Below, one piece after another: positions 57,941 through 64,000 of a stretch of DNA of 64,000 nucleotides; within the stretch, counting starts at the first letter, position 1, and each line of letters opens with the position of its first letter. A program made the position numbers and the translations under genes. The notes beneath the pieces are model-generated. The model had not been told where the DNA came from and ran no database searches. It was given only the letters and a program-made list of their open reading frames with translations. The DNA comes from Bog-473 sp963777485 (GTDB lineage Bacteria > Actinomycetota > Acidimicrobiia > Acidimicrobiales > RAAP-2), in the NCBI GenBank assembly GCA_963777485.1, contig CAVZQP010000002.1, positions 1,178,001 through 1,242,000 of the forward strand, written 5' to 3'.

Positions 57941-59431
57941 ATGAGCCTGGCGGAGGCGGGGGGAGTGCACGGCGGGTCTCGGCCCGCGACCCGCACCATC
58001 CGCGTCACCGACTGGCCCATGTGGGTCGTCGGGTTCACACTGTTCATCGACGGCCTCGACCAGTACATCCCGCGGGGTGACACCAAGCAGCTGAAGGCGG
58101 CGTTCCACGTCGGCGACGTCGAGATCGCGATCCTGTTCTCCGCGTTCATCCTGGTCAACGGGATCGCCACCTTGCCTTCGGGCTACCTGGCCGACCGCTG
58201 GAACCGCACCAAGGCCATGGCGGTCACGATCGTGGCCTGGTCGATCATCAGCGCTGTGGGCGGGCTTGTGCCCACATCAGCATTCGTGCTGCTGGTGATC
58301 ATCCGCGGCACGCTCGGCTTCGGCCAGGCCATCACGGACCCCTCGGGGAGCAGCGTCATCGCCGACTTCTACGGAATAGAAAAACGCGGCAAGGCGTACT
58401 CCATCCAGCAGTGTCTCAACTACGTTGGTCTCGGCGTGGGCCTGGTCATCGGTGGCGCGCTCGGTCCGCTGTTCCACGGCCAGGGCTGGCGGGTCGCCTT
58501 CTTCGTCTCAATCATCCCGGGACTTCTCGTGGCCTGGATGTGCTGGCGACTGCCCGAACCGAGCCGCGGCACGGCCGACCGGGCGCACGTGACGCTCAGC
58601 GGTGAGATGGAGATCTCCGACCAACCGCTCGAGCCATTGTTCCCTCACGGGCTGAAGGTGTTCACCAAAGAGATGGTCTCGGGACTCAACCGGGACATGC
58701 GGGTGATCATCAACATCCCGACGCTGCGCTTTGCGCTCGTCGGCGTGTCGACAGTCGGCTTCGTCGTGACCGCGGTGGGGACGTGGATGCCGAGCTTCTA
58801 CCAGAACCAGCTCGGCCTCACCCAAACCAAGTCGACCGCCGTCTTCGGACTCTTGCTCATTCTCGGCGGCATACCCGGCACCATCTGGGGCGGCCGGATC
58901 GCCGACCGCTGGGTCAACCGGGTCCTCGGGGCGCGTGTCGTCATCCCCGCCGTCTGCATGATGGTGAGCGCCACGCTCATCGTGCTGTCGCTGGCCCGCA
59001 TCCCGCACGGGCTCGTCTACCTGCTCCAGTTACTCGGGCTGTTGGCTGCGACCGCCTCGGTGCCGGCGCTACGGGCCGGCTTGTCGGACGTGTCCCCGGC
59101 CCAGGTTCGTGGCGCCGGCTTCGCCGCCTTCAATCTCGCCTCCGTCGTCTTCGGTGCGGCGGCGGCACCCCTGGTGACCGCCGCGGTAGCCGCGCAGTTC
59201 GACAACAACTACCGGACCGCGTTCCTGATCGTGATGCCGATCGCGTTCCTCGGCGCCGGTTGTTTGTTGCTGGCACGCCGGCACATCGAGAACGACACGG
59301 CCAAGGTGTTCGAGGCCGTGGTGACTGCCATGGCGGCGAACCAGGCCGAGGAGGCTGCCTACGCCGCGGCCGACGCGGCGACGCGTCAGGACGAGGTCGA
59401 CGGACCGGACGGCGACGAGGGCGATACATAG
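57941..59431 (+). CDS. MFS transporter
   Basis: 496 residues, 12 predicted helices. The cytoplasmic loop after helix 2 carries the MFS motif as GYLADRWNRTKAMA, and the equivalent loop in the second half is GGRIADRWVNRVLGAR. Helix 1 follows RVTDWPMWVVGFTLFIDGLDQY, with an Asp inside the membrane typical of organic anion or sugar-acid transporters. The C-terminus is acidic and Ala-rich. Likely co-transcribed with the aldehyde dehydrogenase. Its last 46 bp overlap the 3' end of the convergent CHAP gene. Confidence 0.9.
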   Translation: MSLAEAGGVHGGSRPATRTIRVTDWPMWVVGFTLFIDGLDQYIPRGDTKQLKAAFHVGDVEIAILFSAFILVNGIATLPSGYLADRWNRTKAMAVTIVAWSIISAVGGLVPTSAFVLLVIIRGTLGFGQAITDPSGSSVIADFYGIEKRGKAYSIQQCLNYVGLGVGLVIGGALGPLFHGQGWRVAFFVSIIPGLLVAWMCWRLPEPSRGTADRAHVTLSGEMEISDQPLEPLFPHGLKVFTKEMVSGLNRDMRVIINIPTLRFALVGVSTVGFVVTAVGTWMPSFYQNQLGLTQTKSTAVFGLLLILGGIPGTIWGGRIADRWVNRVLGARVVIPAVCMMVSATLIVLSLARIPHGLVYLLQLLGLLAATASVPALRAGLSDVSPAQVRGAGFAAFNLASVVFGAAAAPLVTAAVAAQFDNNYRTAFLIVMPIAFLGAGCLLLARRHIENDTAKVFEAVVTAMAANQAEEAAYAAADAATRQDEVDGPDGDEGDT

Positions 59432-60069
59432 CCCGAAAGGGGTGCGCCCTTGCCTTTCACGTCGGCGTACGCCTGGCTGTTCCCGACCTCGACCACGCTG
59501 TAGGCCGTGCGGTCGCCGTCGCCGTTGACGACGTCGGGTGCGGCATTGTCGCCGGTGGTCCCGACGACCACCGCGACATGGACCGCGGTCACCGTGCTGG
59601 TGTCGAGGCCGTAGACGGCGACGTCGCCCGGTTGGGGCACATACCCCGAGCTGACCGGGTGCCACGTCCCGTGGTTCGTCCCCCATACGTAGAAGCTCGC
59701 CGACGCCGCGTTGAGATAGCCGGGCGCCAACTGGTACGCCACGTCCGCCCCCGCCTCCTTCCACACCCAGGCGGCGAAGTCGGCGCACCACTCCTCGGCG
59801 AGGTTGCCGTTGCCACCGCAGTCGTCGACCCCCGCATTCCAATACGCGCTGAACTTGTTGCAGTAGGTGTTGGACGGGTCCGTCGCGTAGCCCAGCTGTC
59901 CCTGGGCGACTGACACGATGCGTGCCCGCATCGGGCTGAGGTTCGATCCGCCTGCAAAGTGCTGGTAGGCCAGCGCGGCGCCGGCACCGACAACGACAAC
60001 CACCAGGAGGAACGCGGCCCAACCGCGTCGTCGAGCCGGGGGGTTCCGGCGGGGCAGGGGGGCAGCCAA
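59386..60069 (-). CDS. CHAP-domain peptidoglycan amidase/endopeptidase, membrane anchored
   Basis: 227 residues. Basic N-terminus (RRNPPARRRGW), one hydrophobic helix (AAFLLVVVVVGAGAALAYQ) as signal anchor, then a CHAP-type NlpC/P60-like domain: catalytic Cys in EEWCADFAAWVWKEAG, His in TAVHVAVVVG, with PQPGDVAVYG between. The extra YCNKFSAYWNAGVDDCGG segment may form a disulfide. Expected to cut cell-wall peptides or amides outside the membrane. The start is a TTG at 60069, with no nearer ATG ahead of the helix. A GACTCAGGG direct repeat lies just upstream. It overlaps the MFS gene end by 46 bp. Confidence 0.82.
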   Translation of the reverse strand: MAAPLPRRNPPARRRGWAAFLLVVVVVGAGAALAYQHFAGGSNLSPMRARIVSVAQGQLGYATDPSNTYCNKFSAYWNAGVDDCGGNGNLAEEWCADFAAWVWKEAGADVAYQLAPGYLNAASASFYVWGTNHGTWHPVSSGYVPQPGDVAVYGLDTSTVTAVHVAVVVGTTGDNAAPDVVNGDGDRTAYSVVEVGNSQAYADVKGKGAPLSGYVSPSSPSGPSTSS

Positions 60070-60222
60070 TGGCCTGGTCGGACTCAGGGGGACTCAGGGT
60101 AGCGACCCCCGCCCCGGACGCGGTGGCGCCTAAAGGCCTTCTCGGGAGTCTGCGACAATGGCGACTCCCTGGGCGTCCGGACGGCGGAGCCCGGGTTGAC
60201 CGAACCGGGAGGACAGGGCCGG

Positions 60223-62277
60223 ATGCAGGACGACGAGAGCGCCGTCTCGCACACCCGTCTCGCCTATCTGCCGGCTCTCGACGGGGTCCGGGCCTTCGCC
60301 GTCGTCGCCGTGATGATGTTCCACGGCGGCATCCCGCACATGGACGGCGGGTTCATGGGCGTCGACGCCTTCTTCGTTCTCTCCGGGTTCCTCATCACGT
60401 CGCTGCTGATCGGCGAGTGGCGCCAGACGCTGACGATCAAGCTCGGCGCGTTCTGGGCCCGACGGGCGAGGCGTCTGCTGCCTGCGCTGCTGCTGATGCT
60501 GCTCTTCGTCGCATTCTTCGCGTCGGTCATCGTGCCGAAGGGGACCTACGGTGCCCTGCGCCTCGACGCACTCTCCACGCTGCTCTACGTGAGCAACTGG
60601 CACTTCATCCTGATCAACTCGAACTATTTCGCGGAGAACAGCGCAACCGCCTCCCCGCTGCTCCACACCTGGTCCCTGGCCGTCGAGGAGCAGTTCTACC
60701 TGATCTGGCCCCTCGTCGTCCTCGGCGTGATGCACTTCACGCGCAACCTCAAGGTCCTCTTCGGGCTGTGCGTGGCGGCTGCGATCGCGTCAGCCGTCTG
60801 GATGCACGCTGTCTACGACGGCGGCCTCAACACGAACCGGGCTTATCTGGGCACCGATACCCGTTCGCAGTGTCTGTTCATCGGGTGCGCAATAGCGGTC
60901 GGCCTTGTGCTCCTCGCCCAACGGAGTCACGAACAGGGCCGGCTGGCCAAGGGGGAGTTGTGGCGCCCGACCAGCAGTGCCGGCGTGACAGCGTGTGGCG
61001 CCCTGGGGATCGCCGGCGCGGCCGGCGCCGTGTCGATCTGGCTGCTCACGACGTCGCTGTCATCGTTCCCCTATTCGGGGGGTTTCTTCCTCCTCGGCCT
61101 TTCCGTCGGTGCCGTCATCGTCGCCGCCGTCGCCGCCCCGCGCAGCATCGTGCCCCGCTTCCTCGCTGTGGCACCCATCCGCTATGTCGGCCGGATCTCC
61201 TACGGCCTCTACATCTGGCACTGGCCGATCTTCATCTGGCTGAACCACGAACGGACGGGCCTCATCGGATGGCAACTGTTTTCGGTGCGCGTGGCCGTCA
61301 CCTTCGGCGTATCGGTTGTCTCGTTCCACCTCGTGGAACGTCCCATCCGGATGGGCACGTTCGTCAGCCAGTGGCGGGCCTGGCTCGTCGTCCCCGCCGG
61401 CGTCGGCGCGGTCCTCGTCGCGCTCATAGCGGCAACGACCACGACACCGGCCACGGCCGGCATACCGGCCGTCGGCATCGGCACCAACGGGGGAACCACG
61501 ACCACATCGCCCGGCGCACCCACGTTCGCGCAGCCGGTCCGCGTCCTCCTTTTCGGCGACTCGGTGGCGCTGACGTTAGGCATCGGGCTCTCCAACTCGG
61601 TCGATCAGAACAAATACGGCTACGTGCTCTCCGACGAGGGCATCCTGGGCTGTGGCGTCGTCGACGGGCCAGAAGTTGATCTGCTCGGGGCCCACGACAC
61701 GACGCCTTCAGCGTGCGACGGCTCCGCGTTTACGCCGGGCGAGCCCGAGACCGATCAGCCCTGGCCTTATCAGTGGCTGGCGGCGATGAACGAGGTGAAG
61801 CCGAACGTCGTGGTCCTCCTGGCGGGCCGTTGGGAGGTAGCCGACCGCGAGTATCAGGGGCAGTGGACGAACATCTTGAATCCCGTCTTTGCGGCGTACG
61901 TGAAACAGCAACTCAACCGTGCTTCCCAAGTCGTCACCGCGACCGGGGCGCGGATGGTGTTCCTCACGGCAGCGTGCAACAACGAAGGTGAGCAGCCCGA
62001 CGGCGCGCCCTGGCCAGAGGACAGCTCGAAACGCCTTGACGTCTACAACCAGTTGGTTCGCGAAGTCGCAGCCGAGCATCCGACGACCGACTCGGTGGTC
62101 GACCTCCACGCGGCGACCTGCCCTGGAGGGCGTTATGCCGAATCCATTCGGGGAGTACAAATCCGCCGCAGCGACGGTGTCCACTTCACCGTTGCCGGGG
62201 GCGAATACCTGGCGCCCTTGATCATGCCGCCCATCGTCGCTGTCGGAAAGGCTCAAGCGGCCGCGACGGGCAGCTAA
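60223..62277 (+). CDS. Acyltransferase 3 - SGNH fusion, envelope glycan O-acyltransferase
   Basis: 684 residues. Residues ~10-395: acyltransferase-3 membrane domain with ten or so helices, opening with YLPALDGVRAFAVVAVMMFHGG (catalytic His region) and containing FFVLSGFLITSLL, the RR motif in ARRARRLLPALL, and HTWSLAVEEQFYLIWP. Residues ~440-680: SGNH hydrolase-like domain outside the cell, with LLFGDSVALT (Ser) and DGVHFTVAGG (Asp-His). Such OafA/OatA-like proteins move acetyl groups onto cell-wall or exopolysaccharide sugars. ATG 60223 has GGGAGGA 9 nt upstream and is preferred over TTG 60196. It is divergent from the CHAP gene, so two cell-wall enzymes share one control region. Confidence 0.92.
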   Translation: MQDDESAVSHTRLAYLPALDGVRAFAVVAVMMFHGGIPHMDGGFMGVDAFFVLSGFLITSLLIGEWRQTLTIKLGAFWARRARRLLPALLLMLLFVAFFASVIVPKGTYGALRLDALSTLLYVSNWHFILINSNYFAENSATASPLLHTWSLAVEEQFYLIWPLVVLGVMHFTRNLKVLFGLCVAAAIASAVWMHAVYDGGLNTNRAYLGTDTRSQCLFIGCAIAVGLVLLAQRSHEQGRLAKGELWRPTSSAGVTACGALGIAGAAGAVSIWLLTTSLSSFPYSGGFFLLGLSVGAVIVAAVAAPRSIVPRFLAVAPIRYVGRISYGLYIWHWPIFIWLNHERTGLIGWQLFSVRVAVTFGVSVVSFHLVERPIRMGTFVSQWRAWLVVPAGVGAVLVALIAATTTTPATAGIPAVGIGTNGGTTTTSPGAPTFAQPVRVLLFGDSVALTLGIGLSNSVDQNKYGYVLSDEGILGCGVVDGPEVDLLGAHDTTPSACDGSAFTPGEPETDQPWPYQWLAAMNEVKPNVVVLLAGRWEVADREYQGQWTNILNPVFAAYVKQQLNRASQVVTATGARMVFLTAACNNEGEQPDGAPWPEDSSKRLDVYNQLVREVAAEHPTTDSVVDLHAATCPGGRYAESIRGVQIRRSDGVHFTVAGGEYLAPLIMPPIVAVGKAQAAATGS

Positions 62278-62297
62278 GCGACTGACGAAGTAGCTCT

Positions 62298-62768
62298 CTA
62301 CCCGGACGCAGGCTTCGGGTTCACGTTCGCGGTCGGTGGACTGTTATGCCTTCCACCGGTGCCGCTGTTGCCGTTCGGGTTCTGCGGGTTGACGTTCTGG
62401 TTGGAGTCAGCGACGACGCACTGCGCGTGCAACGCCGGGACGAGATGCCCCTCGTCGACGGATTCGATCTCAGAGATCGTCGTCATGAGCGAGTTCCACG
62501 TGCCGTCGTCAGAGGTCGCCGCCGCGGCAAGAGGCAGCGCCAGGCGCAGTTGCTGCGCGGCTCGCTGTTGCAGGGAAGCTGCGGTCGCGGTCGGCGTGCC
62601 GGCGCGCTGAGAGTCCACCCAGTCGGCCACGGAGCGGTTGACGTGGACGCAGGCCTGTTGAGCCAACGCCTGGCCGTCGTGGACCGACGAGCACGACGCC
62701 AAGACGACAGGGACGATCAGAAGTAGTACCGCCCCGGCCCAGACCCGGTGGCGGCGGGCCGGCGTCAC
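62298..62768 (-). CDS. Putative lipoprotein
   Basis: 156 residues. Signal VWAGAVLLLIVPVV followed by lipobox LASC, so it should be lipid-modified and held on the outer face of the membrane. The mature part is mostly helical with three Cys in all, including QQACVHV and HAQCVVAD, which may pair. The C-terminus is Asn/Pro/Gly-rich (NPQNPNGNSGTGGRHN) and disordered. Family not recognised. The GTG starts one base after the stop of the upstream gene, so the two are coupled. Confidence 0.75.
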   Translation of the reverse strand: MTPARRHRVWAGAVLLLIVPVVLASCSSVHDGQALAQQACVHVNRSVADWVDSQRAGTPTATAASLQQRAAQQLRLALPLAAAATSDDGTWNSLMTTISEIESVDEGHLVPALHAQCVVADSNQNVNPQNPNGNSGTGGRHNSPPTANVNPKPASG

Positions 62769-62769
62769 G

Positions 62770-63327
62770 TCAGGACAGCCAGCCTTCGGCGGATTCGAGG
62801 AGGAAGCGGCTTACAGCCAGGGCACGGTCGAAGACGTCGCAGAGGAGCTCTTCACCGCTCAGGACCCGGGCGAGTGACACGGGGTGGCGCGCCACGATGC
62901 TCAGACGCCGCTCTGAGCCATCGGTGGCGTTCGCGAAGGAGTCGATCGCCGAGACCTCGAGTGGCAGCTCGATCCCGCCGACGCCGGCCAGGTCGATGGC
63001 CAGCCGCAAGAGGTCGGGCCCGCTCGGCAGAGGCGGGAGCGCCCAGGTGAAGGTCAGTGGGAAGTGGAATTCGTCGGGTGGCTCTTCGTCTTCCGACAGG
63101 AGCACGACGGCGTCCTCGAAAGAGAGAAGCACCCGGGGATCGACGTCGAGGGCGAGATGCAGGTCGAGCGGTCCGCCGCACCCCTCTTCGGGGTGCAGGT
63201 CGACCTCCCACACTTGGCGCAGCGAGTAGGTCTCGACGAAGTGCCGCTCGTCGTGCACGTGAAACCCGTGGTCGACGGAGTGATCCTTCAGGTCGGCCAC
63301 GTAGCCGGCGACGTCTATGGCAGCCAC
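62770..63327 (-). CDS. Protein of unknown function upstream of the lipoprotein gene
   Basis: 185 residues, not recognised. Soluble, acidic, alternating strands (VWEVDLHPEEG, LDLHLALDVDPRVLLSF) and a C-terminal helix (EELLCDVFDRALAVSRFLLESAEGWLS). The pattern suggests a beta-sandwich or split barrel. The GTG at 63327 has TAGGCT 9 nt upstream. It is in a two-gene unit with the lipoprotein and divergent from the inositol-monophosphatase-family gene. No function is proposed. Confidence 0.65.
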   Translation of the reverse strand: MAAIDVAGYVADLKDHSVDHGFHVHDERHFVETYSLRQVWEVDLHPEEGCGGPLDLHLALDVDPRVLLSFEDAVVLLSEDEEPPDEFHFPLTFTWALPPLPSGPDLLRLAIDLAGVGGIELPLEVSAIDSFANATDGSERRLSIVARHPVSLARVLSGEELLCDVFDRALAVSRFLLESAEGWLS

Positions 63328-63336
63328 AGCGTGAGG

Positions 63337-63342
63337 AGCCTA
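63337..63342 (-). promoter_or_regulatory. -10 hexamer TAGGCT for the 185-residue protein
   Basis: Minus-strand TAGGCT, 9 nt before GTG 63327. Confidence 0.45.
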
Positions 63343-63431
63343 GGGCGCCGAGACAGGCACTCACACACCGGCACGTGCACACATCGATACACACATCACC
63401 AGGGAGGCGGGCCGTCCTGGTGCGCCCCCTC

Positions 63432-63437
63432 TATGGT
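63432..63437 (+). promoter_or_regulatory. -10 hexamer TATGGT for the inositol-monophosphatase-family gene
   Basis: TATGGT, 6 nt before ATG 63444. Confidence 0.5.
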
Positions 63438-63443
63438 GAGCGC

Positions 63444-64000
63444 ATGGACGAGGTCCGCCTGTTCGAAGTGCTGGACGACGCCGTTGGCGCCGTGCGGACG
63501 GCCCTCGACGAGCTCGAGGACTGGGGTCCCGCAGGCACGAAACCAGGGCAGTACCGCCTCGACCTTGCGGCGGACGACGCCGCACTGCCGATCCTGCACG
63601 GCGCCGGGTTGGCGGTGCTCTCCGAGGAGTCGGGGCTGACGGGTGACGGCCCCTCGGGGCTCCTCGCGGTGATCGACCCTGTCGACGGCTCGACCAATGC
63701 GCACCGGGGCGTGCCGTTCTATTCGACGAGTATCTGCGTGCTGGACGCCGAAGGACCGCTGGCCGGCCTCGTAGTGAACCAGGAGCTCGGCACCCGGTAT
63801 GCCGCGTCACGGGGCGGCGGAGCCGAGCGTGACGGAAGGCCGATCAAGCCGTCGGGTTGTGACGAGCTGGGCCAAGCGATCGTCGGCGTCTCGGGCTTTC
63901 CGGGTCGCCATCCGGGCTGGGCCCAATTCAGAGCGCTCGGGGCGGCATCCCTCGAGTGCTGCGCCGTGGCGGAGGGCGTCCTCGATGCCTATCTGACCGT
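63444..64000 (+). CDS. Inositol monophosphatase family protein, N-terminal part (runs off window)
   Basis: The frame from ATG 63444 is open to the window end (185 codons seen). The metal-binding signature DPVDGSTN is at residues 78-85, preceded by the acidic SEESG segment that supplies the other metal ligands; these identify the inositol monophosphatase/FBPase-like family, which removes phosphate from inositol phosphate, histidinol phosphate, PAP or sugar phosphates. Residues 150-185 continue with VGVSGFPGRHPGW and ALGAASLECCAVAEGVLDAYL, the conserved G-A-A motif region. Substrate cannot be fixed from the N-terminal part. The start is backed by TATGGT 6 nt upstream. Confidence 0.88.
   Translation, partial: MDEVRLFEVLDDAVGAVRTALDELEDWGPAGTKPGQYRLDLAADDAALPILHGAGLAVLSEESGLTGDGPSGLLAVIDPVDGSTNAHRGVPFYSTSICVLDAEGPLAGLVVNQELGTRYAASRGGGAERDGRPIKPSGCDELGQAIVGVSGFPGRHPGWAQFRALGAASLECCAVAEGVLDAYLT

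Noticed and set aside
55784..58108. A 774-codon open frame antisense to the crotonase, small protein and aldehyde dehydrogenase genes
   Set aside because: It spans three real genes on the other strand and has no recognisable domain; it is a by-product of GC-rich codon bias.

Overview
The window is 64 kb of very GC-rich chromosomal DNA, densely packed with short intergenic gaps and many GTG starts. It looks like an actinobacterium. Evidence includes an actinobacterial-type multifunctional 2-oxoglutarate enzyme (kgd), a PafB-PafC WYL fusion, F420-related genes (cofC and a DDN-family nitroreductase), a DUF222-HNH protein, and start codons preceded at 6-9 nt by a TANNNT hexamer (leaderless transcription). 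The gene mix fits class Acidimicrobiia best, but that assignment is inference. No rRNA, tRNA, CRISPR array, insertion sequence or prophage was seen.

Layout. 0-10.6 kb: tldD(end)/tldE, an FmdB zinc ribbon, moaC, a DUF222-HNH protein whose frame runs on antisense through moaC, an orphan short carboxyltransferase, an Erm/KsgA-type methyltransferase, a CtaG-like protein, pafBC and a DDN-type protein. 10.6-14.5 kb: a MobF relaxase domain protein and a VirD4/TraG-like coupling ATPase facing each other, an AT-richer 430-bp gap with palindromes, and a histone-H1-like Lys/Ala/Pro repeat protein with a strong hairpin terminator. 14.5-23 kb: cofC and gpsA (divergent), a class III adenylate cyclase, a GH38 alpha-mannosidase, a MatB-like acyl-CoA ligase, a GYD protein and RNase HII. 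23-29.4 kb: an oligopeptide ABC transporter with a fused double ATPase on one strand and permeases plus binding protein on the other. 29.6-38.5 kb: a DMT transporter, an alpha/beta hydrolase, kgd overlapped by an NYN-S1-like-basic tail protein, a FabZ-like protein and exonuclease III.

38.7-49.5 kb: a TPP enzyme and a GlcD-like oxidase (one transcription unit), a short UvrD-type helicase, a Tat-exported multicopper oxidase plus a Tat-exported FAD oxidase (one unit), and ddl and murF reading away from each other from abutting promoters. 49.5-53.6 kb: a three-gene unit with a sigma-region-4-like HTH protein, a one-pass membrane protein and a large membrane protein carrying LysM plus a SARP/BTAD regulator module. 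53.7-64 kb: small unknown proteins, an APH-like phosphotransferase, a crotonase, an aldehyde dehydrogenase, an MFS transporter, a CHAP amidase, an acyltransferase-SGNH protein, a lipoprotein and the start of an inositol-monophosphatase-family gene.

Most interesting points: (1) the membrane-spanning LysM-SARP protein and its two partners, a plausible undescribed envelope-to-gene regulator; (2) the NYN ribonuclease-S1-like-histone-tail protein overlapping kgd; (3) a relaxase and coupling-protein pair without the rest of a conjugation apparatus; (4) about twenty leaderless-type promoters, including one that would drive an 18-codon leader ORF ending on the start codon of the fused peptide-transport ATPase; (5) recurrent TGATCA stop-stop junctions between convergent genes.
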